From assembly GCF_009765835.1 (NCBI RefSeq), contig NZ_LMUS01000006.1, positions 1,322,438 through 1,386,437 on the forward strand: DNA of 64,000 nucleotides, written 5' to 3'. Both the position numbers and the translations under genes were made by a program. The DNA is from Granulicella sp. L56. GTDB lineage: Bacteria > Acidobacteriota > Terriglobia > Terriglobales > Acidobacteriaceae. Each line of letters begins with the position of its first letter. The first letter of the stretch is position 1. Below are positions 19,354 to 28,078 of the stretch, piece by piece. The notes under the pieces are model-generated. The model did no database searches. It was not told where the DNA came from and saw only the letters and a program-made list of their open reading frames with translations.

Positions 19354-22300
19354 TCAGAATTCGATACGGGCCGAAAGCTGCGCCTGACGCGGATTGTTGT
19401 TTTGCGTCGTCGGAGTGCCGAAGTTGGAGCTGCCCAGCGTGGTGACGATATTGCCGAACTGCACAAAATTAGTCACGTTATATAGGTCAGCCTGCAGGTT
19501 CAGCTTCGTCTTTTCGGAGAGGTGCAGAGGAAAGCTTCGCCGCAGACTGATATCCATACCGAAGAAGCCAGGCCCGGTGAGACCATACGCTGCCGTGCGA
19601 GGAGCATTGCCAAACGTGTATGCCGGCATGTACGCCGAGTTGGCCAGAGTCGGTGAAATGAATGGCCCAGTAGGAGCGACCGTTGCACTGCCAACACTTG
19701 GCGCTATGTTCGGGCCGAAGCCGCTCCAGTGCTTCGTAATACGCGCGCTGCCGGTAAACGCCGGATTCAGGGTTGGCATACATGTCGCCTGCGCGGGGTT
19801 AGTCTGACACGAGGTGGCCGTGATAGCGAGCGGCGAACCGGAATAGATCTGCACGATTTGCGAGAACTCGAAGCCGCCAAACAAAGCTCGCGTCCAGGCG
19901 TGCTCGCCACCGAAACTACCGCTGCCGAAGGGAAGATGCTCCACTCCGGTAAAGACAAAGTGGTGGGCCTGGTTGGTTACGGATACGGTACGCTCGATGG
20001 CATCTGCCGCATACGAACGACCTGTGTTGGAGTACGCTGCCGGGATTGCGTAACCGGTACGGAACGTGCCGCCGTCGTCGATTGAGCGCCCCCATGTGTA
20101 ACTCGTCATGATCGTCACGCCACGCGAGACGCGCAGGTTTGCAACAGTTTGGAGCCCGTTATAATGCGCATTGGAAACCTGGCCATAGTTGTCGCTGACG
20201 GCGTATTGCGGGAATGGTTTTAGAGCAACCGAAAGTTGCTGCGAGGTATTGAACCAGGCCGGAACCGCGGCTCCAGACTGCTGGACTGCAGTCTGGCAAT
20301 TGACCCCGGCGGCGTTCTTGGTGGTGGCCAGCTTCGAGACAGCGGTGGTAAGACAGGGCCCAAGGTTCAGATATTTTGGATCCAGTTGATCGGACCAGTA
20401 ACCACGCGCGTTGCCGCCATCGGACATTAGAAAATGCGCCTGCGAGCCGACATAGCTTATCGAGGTTGTGAAAGCGTTAGTCCACTGGTGTTGTAAGCCA
20501 AACGTGTAGTTGATGAACTGCGGTGCCCGGCCACCGTAGTAGGGGTCGCCGTAGGTGGCAGACGAGGGCGAGCCTGTATAGCCGGGGGTCTTCGTGTAAC
20601 CCGTGCCAAATTGCGGGCCAGAGGCAATCCCGGCGGCAGGAGCATAGGCCGGTACACCAGAATCAAGCGGAGCCGTAGTGAGGTAGGTGCTCGAGTTCGC
20701 ACTAAAGTTCGGCGAGGCCGAGAACCCAAGTGTTTTCGTGCCTTGAGCCGACGCAGACGAGCCGGCCACGCCGTTCCCGTGCGAATAGACCACATCATAG
20801 CTTGCGCGTACGACAGTCTGCGGATCGATCTGGTACGCCAATCCAAGACGGGGACCGATGTTCTTAAAATAATTTTTAACCGGAGTGTCGCAGTTACAGG
20901 TGCCTGCTCCATGGCCCGCGAAGTTGAGCGCCCCGCCAACACCGGTCACTGGATTCAGTAGGTTGGGGTCGAAGTAACTCATCTGATCGTGAGCTTCTTT
21001 GTATGTGGGATAAAAGTCATAGCGCAAACCCAGATCAAGCGTAAGCTTGTCGCTAACCCGCCACGTATCCTGAATATAAGGGGACATTGGCCGAAATTGG
21101 GCATGAGTCGAATTGATCAGATTCTGCGTGAAGCTTACATTGTCGGGCTGTCCAAGCAGAAAGCTGGCGTAGCCTGCGCCGGTCGAGCCAATGAGTGAGC
21201 CATTGCTTAGGATGCCTGCCGTTTCCGTAACCGCGTTGCTGATGGTCACCGGCGTGGATCCCCCCGAAGCTGAGGTGTAGTTGTACCCCAACCAACTGAT
21301 CATTCCGCCGAGTGTCAGAGAGTGCTTGCCGAGTGTCCATTGCACGTTATCGAGCAGTTCGTATGAGTTCGCGATTCCAATGACAGCGTTATAGCCCGCG
21401 AAGGCGGTCGGCGCGTCGACGCCGCTGAACTTCACATTCGGGAATGATCCCGCAGCCTGGCCCGCAGGGGCTCCGTTATAGCCGTAAGCCGTCGCCGCAT
21501 ATTGCGGAGTCTGGTTTGCGTTGTAGTCCAGAGAGGCGTACCGAGCGAAGCCGGCGTTGAATTGATTGATTACATGAGGGCTGAATTCATGGGTCTCTTC
21601 GATGACCCCCACGTATGTCTTCGGCGCGTAGGCCTGCCCATAGTTATAGGGCTGTGGGCCTTGATTGTTCGTTGTACTGGTCGAGCCAACCGGACTATTA
21701 CTCACCTGCCGGCCGTAAGCGCCGGTTAGGGTCAGCACATCCTTTGCAGAGGCGATGAAATCGATACGGTGCGTCGTAGAATAGTTGTTTAGCCCCTTCA
21801 AGTTAGGAGCGACGAAGTTGTTGGTGGGATTGGTGTTGATCAACTGCGAATTGGGAAGGCCTGCCTGCAACGCCAGCGCGACCTGACTCATCTCGCTCGT
21901 CGGGATCACGTCAATGGGCTGGCCATTGACTACCTGGGCGCTGGTTTGACCCGCACCGTGCGTGTAGCCATATCGGTACCGGCATTGATACCCGTAGAAC
22001 GCCGTACAACCACCTTGCGTATTCGGGTCATAAATGGGCGCAATGCCTTGGAAGTTACCTTGCTGTTCGGCCACGGATGGGTAACTCTGGATGATCGGGT
22101 GGGTAGAGGAGCTGCGGAATCCAGTGTAATTGCCGAAGTAGAACAGCTTTTCACGCCAGGATCCGAACGGAAGCAAGGGGCCGCCAATATCGATACCGAA
22201 TTCGCTTTGATGTTCAATCGGCTTTTGCGGGAGACCCGTGTATGGATTATTGCCCTTAACAAAGCCCCACGAATCGAGCGCGGTGTTGCGGAAAAACTCG

Positions 22301-23139
22301 TACACGGAGCCGTGGAATGCATTGCCACCCTGCTTCACGTTGTAGTTCTGCACGCCCTCGCCCTCATACATAGCCGAGTAGCCCGAGGTCTGCACCTGAA
22401 ATTGACCTACGGCATCCACCGAGATCGCCGACCAAACAAATCGTGGGTCGCCTTCGCCAGATATATTCGTGAACGGCACACCATTGACGTAGATCGCAAT
22501 TGCGCCGCCGCGCGCCCCAACACCGTTCACAAGGCCCGAGTTGGTTGTCGTTCCGCCGCTGGTCTGATTGCCCTGTACGCCAGGCAGCAAATATGCGAAA
22601 TCGGTCGCGCGGCGCTGGTCCTGTGAACCGAACGCACCCATTTCAACGGGAAGGGCGGAGTACATATCCCCTTCAAGGGTACTGCCCAGCGTGGCGTTTG
22701 TTGTTTGCAGTTGTGGCGGCGCGGTGGAGACAGTCACAGTCTGGGAGCTCGAGCCGATCGTCAACTTCGGACTATATGTTGTCGTTTCTAAAGCATTCAC
22801 ATTGACGTTTTGTTGCTGCTGGATCTGAAAGCCCTGGGCTTCCACCTTGATTGTGTAGTCACCGGGATCTAGTGTGGGAAACGTATAGTCGCCTGCATCG
22901 GTCGAGTTCATCGTCACGCTGACACCTGTGGCCGTGTTGGTAACGGTGATCTTCGCTTTTGGGATTACTGCGCCTGTTGAGTCTTGAATGTTTCCACTGA
23001 CCGCACCCTTCCCGGCCAATTGCGCAAGCATGGCCGTCCCCGGCAGCAAACAGGCGAAGACTATGAGTTGTAGTAGAGGACGAACAAAAAACCGGCGGAT
23101 TCGACCGCTCATAATGAATTTCTGTGTAGCAACTTGCAT
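19354..23139 (-). CDS. Oar-like TonB-dependent outer-membrane receptor
   Basis: Predicted outer-membrane protein of 1261 residues. After a signal peptide (LLQLIVFACLLPGTAMLAQ) comes a carboxypeptidase-regulatory-like domain (about 45-130: GAVSGNIQDSTGAVIPKAKI...AGDYTFPTLDPGDYTIKV). A plug with VTVSTAPPQLQTTNATLG and a long barrel ending in the aromatic ARIEF follow. It shares the architecture of the 5265-8897 receptor, but the two are only distantly alike, so they probably take up different ligands. ATG 23139 has GGGAGG 4 bases upstream. It heads the run of GH28, propeller and GH127 genes and stands head-to-head with the membrane regulator at 23343, whose divergent position suggests control of this operon. 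Confidence 0.88.
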   Translation of the reverse strand: MQVATQKFIMSGRIRRFFVRPLLQLIVFACLLPGTAMLAQLAGKGAVSGNIQDSTGAVIPKAKITVTNTATGVSVTMNSTDAGDYTFPTLDPGDYTIKVEAQGFQIQQQQNVNVNALETTTYSPKLTIGSSSQTVTVSTAPPQLQTTNATLGSTLEGDMYSALPVEMGAFGSQDQRRATDFAYLLPGVQGNQTSGGTTTNSGLVNGVGARGGAIAIYVNGVPFTNISGEGDPRFVWSAISVDAVGQFQVQTSGYSAMYEGEGVQNYNVKQGGNAFHGSVYEFFRNTALDSWGFVKGNNPYTGLPQKPIEHQSEFGIDIGGPLLPFGSWREKLFYFGNYTGFRSSSTHPIIQSYPSVAEQQGNFQGIAPIYDPNTQGGCTAFYGYQCRYRYGYTHGAGQTSAQVVNGQPIDVIPTSEMSQVALALQAGLPNSQLINTNPTNNFVAPNLKGLNNYSTTHRIDFIASAKDVLTLTGAYGRQVSNSPVGSTSTTNNQGPQPYNYGQAYAPKTYVGVIEETHEFSPHVINQFNAGFARYASLDYNANQTPQYAATAYGYNGAPAGQAAGSFPNVKFSGVDAPTAFAGYNAVIGIANSYELLDNVQWTLGKHSLTLGGMISWLGYNYTSASGGSTPVTISNAVTETAGILSNGSLIGSTGAGYASFLLGQPDNVSFTQNLINSTHAQFRPMSPYIQDTWRVSDKLTLDLGLRYDFYPTYKEAHDQMSYFDPNLLNPVTGVGGALNFAGHGAGTCNCDTPVKNYFKNIGPRLGLAYQIDPQTVVRASYDVVYSHGNGVAGSSASAQGTKTLGFSASPNFSANSSTYLTTAPLDSGVPAYAPAAGIASGPQFGTGYTKTPGYTGSPSSATYGDPYYGGRAPQFINYTFGLQHQWTNAFTTSISYVGSQAHFLMSDGGNARGYWSDQLDPKYLNLGPCLTTAVSKLATTKNAAGVNCQTAVQQSGAAVPAWFNTSQQLSVALKPFPQYAVSDNYGQVSNAHYNGLQTVANLRVSRGVTIMTSYTWGRSIDDGGTFRTGYAIPAAYSNTGRSYAADAIERTVSVTNQAHHFVFTGVEHLPFGSGSFGGEHAWTRALFGGFEFSQIVQIYSGSPLAITATSCQTNPAQATCMPTLNPAFTGSARITKHWSGFGPNIAPSVGSATVAPTGPFISPTLANSAYMPAYTFGNAPRTAAYGLTGPGFFGMDISLRRSFPLHLSEKTKLNLQADLYNVTNFVQFGNIVTTLGSSNFGTPTTQNNNPRQAQLSARIEF

Positions 23140-23308
23140 GAAACCTCCCTGAAATGTATGGCATCCGGTTGCCTTTGGCGAACGCGGCGAAGCACTAGAT
23201 AGTGACGAGCCTTGATACGCTATCTCAGGAACGTGGTAACGTGTGACACAGTTTCTTACCGTAAGAAATCGCGCTAAACCATTGTTTCTATTGCTCTAAT
23301 GCCCTGCA

Positions 23309-23336
23309 TTGCTCTGCCCGGACGACAGGGTATAAT
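23309..23336 (+). promoter_or_regulatory. Promoter placing transcription start on the GTG start codon
   Basis: A perfect -10 box TATAAT lies at 23331-23336, with TTGCTC at 23309-23314 (16-base spacing) as a -35 candidate. The expected start point, 7 bases past the -10 box, is base 23343, the G of the GTG start codon of the next gene. The purine AGGG upstream is too far (12 bases) for a normal ribosome site. A leaderless mRNA is therefore predicted. Confidence 0.6.
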
Positions 23337-23342
23337 TCTGGC

Positions 23343-24809
23343 GTGTTCAAAGAGCCCCCCTTGGATGATCGAAGCGACCTGCCTGCCCGTGGCCGGGAAG
23401 AGGATCCGCTAGCACCAGCGCTCGTTCGAGAAGAGCTGCACCGCATCCTGACCAGTCGACATTTCCGAACCAGCCGGCGAGGTAAGGAGTTCCTCCAATA
23501 TGTTGTCGATCAGAAGATCGGCGGTAACGACGAGTTGCTCAAGGAACGGCTCATTGGGATACAAATCTTCGGGCGAAAGCCGGACTACCCCACCGGCGAG
23601 GATCCGGTCGTCCGCGTACAAGCTGGCGACGTACGGAGACGTCTGGAGAGCTACCACGCCGACCCCGATGTTCAATCAGAGATCCTCATCCAAATTCCGA
23701 TTGGATCGTATGCGCCTGTCTTTCTATTAAGGAGAGGCCGCCGACCCTACGAGACGTCGCCCGGAACCATAGCCCCGCCGGCACCTGCCAAAACTGAAGC
23801 TTCAGGAGCCACCGACGCATCTTCGACGGAGGCCAACAGGACGAATGGGTCAAGTCCCACCGAGCCCCTGTCAGTCCCATCCAATCCGTTGCCTGCATTG
23901 GAATGGCGCGACCGTCAGCCGGAGGCCGCACTCAGCTCTGCAAGAAAGCGCGGAAGTTGGCGCGACACCAACCGTTGGCTTCTGACAATACTCGCTCTCG
24001 CCTGCGTTGCCCTCGCGGTTTACCTCGTCATCCCGTATACCCACAAATCTCCTGCACGGACCCTGAAAGCTTTCTGGTTGCCTGCTTCCCTATCAACAAA
24101 GCCCGTATTGATTTGTTTATCCCGGCCGATCGTTTACAGGCCTTCCGAGATGCTATATGACAAGTACGAAGCGTTACACCCTAACGCTTTCGATACCCGC
24201 GAAGCACGTCGTGATCAGATTCTTCCGCTCGCCCCCACCGACACCATCCAGTGGGGCGATATGGTTGCGGTTCGCAATTCTGGCCCCGGCATCGGATCAA
24301 TCATTGCTGCTGTGAACGTCGGCAAGCTGCTCGCCCAGCAGGGCATCCCGTTCGAATTGCGGTTTGGAGAAGAGGCCACTTACGTTGACATGCTGAACTC
24401 TCCTGTAGTGATCGTGGGAGGCATCAATACCGCCTGGGCAACACAGCTGACCTCAGGATCGGATTTTGTTTTCGATGAAACACGCGGGGCGCCGAACATC
24501 CATGAGACGGCGGGCGCGAAGCGTGTTTGGAAGATGGAAAGTAAGGACGGCAACATCACCCGGGATTACGGCTTGATTACGCGGCAATTGTCAGGAAAAG
24601 CCGGCCAATTTCTGGTGCAGGTCGCAGGTATTTCTCATTTCGGAACCGCAGCCGCAAGTGAATTCCTGGCCAACGAGAAGGAATTGACCAACGCGCTGCA
24701 TTCAGAATCGATTGATCTCCGGAAACAGAACTTTCAAATCGTTGTCTCAACCGACGTCATGGCTGGAAGGGCCGGGCCACCTCGTGTTGTGGCTGTCAGT
24801 AGTTGGTAA
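23343..24809 (+). CDS. Membrane-anchored regulator-like protein of unknown function
   Basis: The 488-residue product starts with a conserved cytosolic domain (about 25-130) containing FLQYVVDQKIGG, RLIGIQIFGRKPDYPTGEDP, VVRVQAGDVRRRL and ILIQIPIGSYAPVF. This region is familiar from many acidobacterial proteins, where it precedes various other parts; it has a winged-helix-like feel but I cannot name a family. A low-complexity proline/serine/threonine linker (130-200) leads to one transmembrane segment (211-231), then a 255-residue extracytoplasmic domain with no recognised motif (VVIVGGINTAWATQL, SHFGTAAASEFLA). The layout, DNA- or protein-binding head inside and sensor outside, resembles ToxR/CadC-type regulators. 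It is divergent from the TonB receptor at 23139, so I infer signal-dependent control of the pectin locus. No direct evidence of DNA binding exists. Confidence 0.7.
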   Translation: MFKEPPLDDRSDLPARGREEDPLAPALVREELHRILTSRHFRTSRRGKEFLQYVVDQKIGGNDELLKERLIGIQIFGRKPDYPTGEDPVVRVQAGDVRRRLESYHADPDVQSEILIQIPIGSYAPVFLLRRGRRPYETSPGTIAPPAPAKTEASGATDASSTEANRTNGSSPTEPLSVPSNPLPALEWRDRQPEAALSSARKRGSWRDTNRWLLTILALACVALAVYLVIPYTHKSPARTLKAFWLPASLSTKPVLICLSRPIVYRPSEMLYDKYEALHPNAFDTREARRDQILPLAPTDTIQWGDMVAVRNSGPGIGSIIAAVNVGKLLAQQGIPFELRFGEEATYVDMLNSPVVIVGGINTAWATQLTSGSDFVFDETRGAPNIHETAGAKRVWKMESKDGNITRDYGLITRQLSGKAGQFLVQVAGISHFGTAAASEFLANEKELTNALHSESIDLRKQNFQIVVSTDVMAGRAGPPRVVAVSSW

Positions 24810-24852
24810 TTCGCAACAATAAAAGGTACAAAAGGCCATTCGATACCGGTCA

Positions 24853-26527
24853 GTGACATGGCTGTCATTGATAGTAGAATCCGTCCATGAATGTCGTCCT
24901 GTGCACGCGACTCTTGCCGCCGTAGCACTTTTCGCAATCTCTGCTCTTTCCGCCCAGAATCTCACAGAGAATGTTCCGGAGCCTCCATCGCGGACCCTGG
25001 CTCCGGTTGCCAACCAGTCTGCCATGGTCAAGGAGCGCTATGCTCGTTTCACGGTGCTGACACCGGAACTGATTAGGATGGAGTGGGCTGAAGATAACCA
25101 GTTCGAGGACCATCCTTCCTTGATCTTCCTGAACCGCAACTTGCCCGTGCCACCGTTTAGCATGACGCAAAAGGGTGGAACGCTCACGATCCATACCGGC
25201 AAATTGCAATTGGTTTACTCCTAGCGAGCAAAGCCACTGGCTTCACACCGGGCAATCTGGCAATCACGCTAACGATGAATGGTAGGCCTGTCGTTTGCAT
25301 CCGGGTATACCCTCTACCGGCAATCTCGAGGGCACGACGCAACCCTGGACGGCGCGACGGGAGCCGAGCACCTGAAAGAACCGATCGGGCCGGGGCTCAT
25401 CTCACGCGACGGATGGGTTGTGGTTGACGACTCCGGCGCGCTCTTCGACTCTTCTAACTTCGACTTCAGCCACGGCGATCCCATGAGCCAACCATGGGTA
25501 CTTCCGCGACCATCCGGCACACGCGAGGACCTGTACTTCTTCGGCTACGGTCACGACTACAAGCAGGCGCTGGGCGATTATGTACGCGTCGCCGGCCGCA
25601 TCCCGCTGCCCCCGCGCTATGCCTTTGGAGCCTGGTGGTCCCGCTATTGGGCCTACAGTGATCAGGAACTGCGCGACCTCGTCACCGGCTTCCATGAGGA
25701 TAATGTACCGCTAGATGTGCTGGTGATCGACATGGACTGGCATAAGACCTTCGGCCGCCACTTCGAGATGAAGGATGCTTCGGGACATCGCAGGGGCTGG
25801 AGCGGATATTCCTGGGACACGGCGCTCTTCCCGGACCCCAAGGATTTCCTGTCCGAGTTGCATGAAGAAGGCCTGAAGGTAACGCTGGATCTTCATCCGG
25901 CCAGCGGCGTGCAGCCATGGGAAGATGCCTATCCGGAGTTCGCACGCAACATGGGAATCGATCCTGCGACCAAGCAATACATCCCATTCGATCTGACCAA
26001 TCGCAAGTTTGCGAAGAACTATATCGATCTGCTGCATCATCCGTTGGAAGCGCAGGGAGTGGACTTCTGGTGGCTCGACTGGCAGCAGCAGAACAACACG
26101 AAGACGGCTGGAGTGAACCCGACGTGGTGGTTGAACTACATTCACTTTACCGACCAGGAGCATGAGGACAAGCGCCCCCTGCTGTTCCATCGCTGGGGCG
26201 GCCTCGGCAACCATCGCTACCAGATCGGCTTCTCCGGAGACACGGTCTCCACCTGGGACTCTTTGGCATTTCAGCCATGGTTCACAGCCACCGCGGCCAA
26301 TGTAGGTTATGCCTTCTGGTCACATGACATAGGAAGCCACATGCCCGGCGTGGTCGCGCCGGAGCTCTACACGCGCTGGATCCAGTTCGGTATCTTCAGT
26401 CCTATTCTGCGCACGCACACTACCAAGAACGCTGAGTCCGAGCGCCGCATCTGGGCTTATCCGGAACCGTACAGCGACATCATGCGTACCGACTTCCAGC
26501 TTCGCTATGCCATGGAACCGTACATAT
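24853..26527 (+). pseudogene. Broken GH31 glycosidase gene: three frameshifts and 3' truncation
   Basis: The conceptual protein has an N-terminal signal-like stretch (ATLAAVALFAISALSAQ), a GH31 N-domain, and a barrel with LDVLVIDMDWH, the nucleophile region VDFWWLDWQQQ and the acid/base region FSGDTVSTWD. Continuity needs three one-base corrections: near 25222 (TCC-TAG, should continue YSxASKATGF), near 25289 (TTTG-CAT, restoring VWHPGIPSTGNLEG) and near 25339 (CGCA-ACC, restoring TLDGATGAEHL). The alignment to GH31 ends at QLRYAMEPYI (about 26527), where YT and a C-terminal sandwich are expected. From there the DNA is antisense to a truncated conjugation ATPase gene. The start is also unclear (GTG 24853 or GTG 24901). 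Three frameshifts within 120 bases could be decay or sequencing error; the truncation is not explained by read error. Confidence 0.85.
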
Positions 26528-27453
26528 GCCTCTTTACTAATGCCGATATAGCTGGTAGTGCTGAAACGGCTGCCGATTTCAGTCAGTATCTCTTCCAGCC
26601 TGCCGGCACTGATGACGGTCCGGAAGAGACCGACCATCGTGAGGTATCCATCGCGGATGCGATGGAGCAGGATCATGTACCGGACTAAATCTGTATAGCT
26701 TTGCTGCCAGAACGGTTCCTTGCCCTTGCCCCAGATCGACGTGATGATGGATGCAATGTTCAACGCCTGCGCATAGGCGTCGAGCGAGTTGTTTAGCGGG
26801 TTGTAGCGAATATTGCCGTCGAGCGAGACCTCGACATAATCTTGTTCCCGTCCACACCATTTAAGGATGCGCTGAAGCTGACGGCAGAGATCGCCTTTGA
26901 CTTCGAGCACGATGCCGGAGAGTCTGCGTGCGGGATCATCGGCGCGATACGCGAATAGCTGGCGCATGGCTGGCAGGATCAACCCATAGGTCTTCCCACT
27001 CCCGATTGAACCAAACGAAGCGATGCCGGTGTAGAGGCCGCGCTCGGGTATAGAAAGCCACTGCGGAGTTGGGCTTGGCTTCGGCACGAGCTGGCGATGG
27101 ACCTCCCCGAGTACCAGGGAAAGTTCTGTCCGGATATGCGGATCGGGATATGGAGGCAGGAATCCGACTGCCAGTTCCTTCTCACTCCTATATAGATGGA
27201 CATATAACAGAGAGAAGATCATGGAGCAGAGCAGAAATGGCGTCGAATACAGGAAGAGGCTAAAGCTCCAGACGACGGCGTGAAAAACCGGAGGCCGCTG
27301 TAGTGCGATCAAACGGAGCAGAGGATTCGTTGCGTCGATCGGAAACATACCATTCAGGACGATGCCGCAGGCTATGCTCAACCCCAGCGAGAGCAGGATG
27401 CGGTACTCGACCAGCGGGCGAATGAGTTTTTGGAGATGCGGGTGTTGACGCAC
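26528..27453 (-). pseudogene. Truncated type IV coupling ATPase (TraG/VirD4/TraD-like)
   Basis: The protein begins MRQHPHLQKL and has two hydrophobic segments (about 18-38 and 58-85), then a P-loop ATPase domain with Walker A GSIGSGKTYG (residues 148-157) and IVLEVKGDLCRQL. The family normally runs past 550 residues. Here recognisable sequence stops near residue 308 (TSYIGISKEAY), before Walker B and the all-alpha domain, and the frame continues into antisense of the GH31 remnant. It is a coupling protein by family, bringing relaxosome DNA to a type IV secretion channel, but in this state it cannot be active. GTG 27453 has GAGGAGG 10 bases upstream. It marks the left limit of the element. Confidence 0.8.
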
Positions 27454-27469
27454 GATGGGTATGCCTCCT

Positions 27470-27775
27470 CTAAGCGTGGACTGCCGAAGTATCAGGCTTC
27501 GATGCGGTTTCGTCTGAGGGTTTGATCGGCGTTGGCGCGGATTTCGTGCCGCTGGTAGTCTGCGCCGCAGTCGGAGTGAGACTGGCTTTGTACTTCAGGA
27601 AGTCCTCTTCCTGTGTCAGCGCGAAGCGGAGCAGTTCGTTGACGATGTATTTGCGGTCATTGCTCGACCAGGAGGCCAGCAGATCGATGTCCTGCGAGAT
27701 GGTGTCCTCAATGTTGGTCTTGAGCAGAACGAGGTTGACCTTGCTGGCTCCGTGTTCGATTCTGAATTTACTCAT
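27470..27775 (-). CDS. Small element-encoded protein, possibly ribbon-helix-helix DNA-binding
   Basis: The product has 101 residues. The first 60 (SKVNLVLLKTNIEDTISQ, then NDRKYIVNELLRFALTQEEDF) show a strand followed by two amphipathic helices, compatible with a ribbon-helix-helix fold, but no family is recognised with certainty. The last 40 residues are a low-complexity threonine/serine/proline tail. ATG 27775 has GAGGAAA 7 bases upstream. The gene sits between the coupling ATPase (16 bases downstream) and the GTAC repeat array (29 bases upstream), so an accessory factor that binds the repeats, for the relaxosome or for autoregulation, is a reasonable inference. Confidence 0.6.
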   Translation of the reverse strand: MSKFRIEHGASKVNLVLLKTNIEDTISQDIDLLASWSSNDRKYIVNELLRFALTQEEDFLKYKASLTPTAAQTTSGTKSAPTPIKPSDETASKPDTSAVHA

Positions 27776-27803
27776 CGGCGGTTTCCTCTCTGGCCGCGGT
27801 TGC

Positions 27804-27943
27804 GGCCTTTCTTGTACTTGTTTCGGGCCAACTTAGGTACCGGCTAAGGTCCATATCAAGTACTCACTTTGGCCAGGTCAGGTACAAGCTTTGGGCCGGA
27901 TGAGGTACCGAACTTAGACCTGACTCGGTACCAGATTTGAGTC
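27804..27943. repeat. Six GTAC-centred iterons, 22-23 bp period
   Basis: GTAC occurs at 27814, 27837, 27860, 27882, 27905 and 27928, i.e. at intervals of 23, 23, 22, 23 and 23 bp. Each GTAC is preceded at 10-11 bases by GGCC or a one-base variant (27804, 27826, 27849, 27871, 27894, 27917). Between repeats a CTT/TTT-containing segment recurs. The unit is about 23 bp, two helical turns, and not a multiple of three, so it is not a protein repeat. Arrays like this are typical of plasmid-type replication origins or multi-site operators. The array lies between the RHH-like gene and the replication-relaxation genes. Confidence 0.8.
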
Positions 27944-27950
27944 AATGGCG

Positions 27951-28027
27951 TGCCGGGGGTGGGAGTGACCAGCGCGGCGGAGCCGACGCGGAAGTGCGGA
28001 GCACTGGGGTCGCTCCCACCCCCGGCA
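27951..28027. repeat. 20-bp-stem inverted repeat adjoining the iterons
   Basis: Bases 27951-27970 (TGCCGGGGGTGGGAG...) pair with 28008-28027 (...CTCCCACCCCCGGCA) over 20 positions with a single G-T type mismatch. The loop is 37 bases (27971-28007) and very GC-rich, with possible internal structure. It begins 8 bases beyond the last repeat unit and ends 51 bases before the stop of the replication-relaxation gene. It could be an origin structure, an oriT-like nick hairpin or a strong transcription end. No T-run is present, which argues against an ordinary intrinsic terminator. Confidence 0.75.
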
Positions 28028-28078
28028 CATACCCCTCCCTGACCCCACCTACTTGCGCAACTCCTTGTATTTGCATGA

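Noticed and set aside
26320-26527. C-terminal extension of the coupling ATPase frame into the GH31 gene
   Set aside because: The frame stays open for about 70 codons but the text is the antisense of conserved GH31 sequence; real similarity ends near 26527.
26540-26560. TGGTAG-like match (CTGGTAGTGC) as left att copy of tRNA-Val
   Set aside because: Only about six bases agree with the 3' end of the tRNA, no more than chance. The attachment core would need 15 or more.
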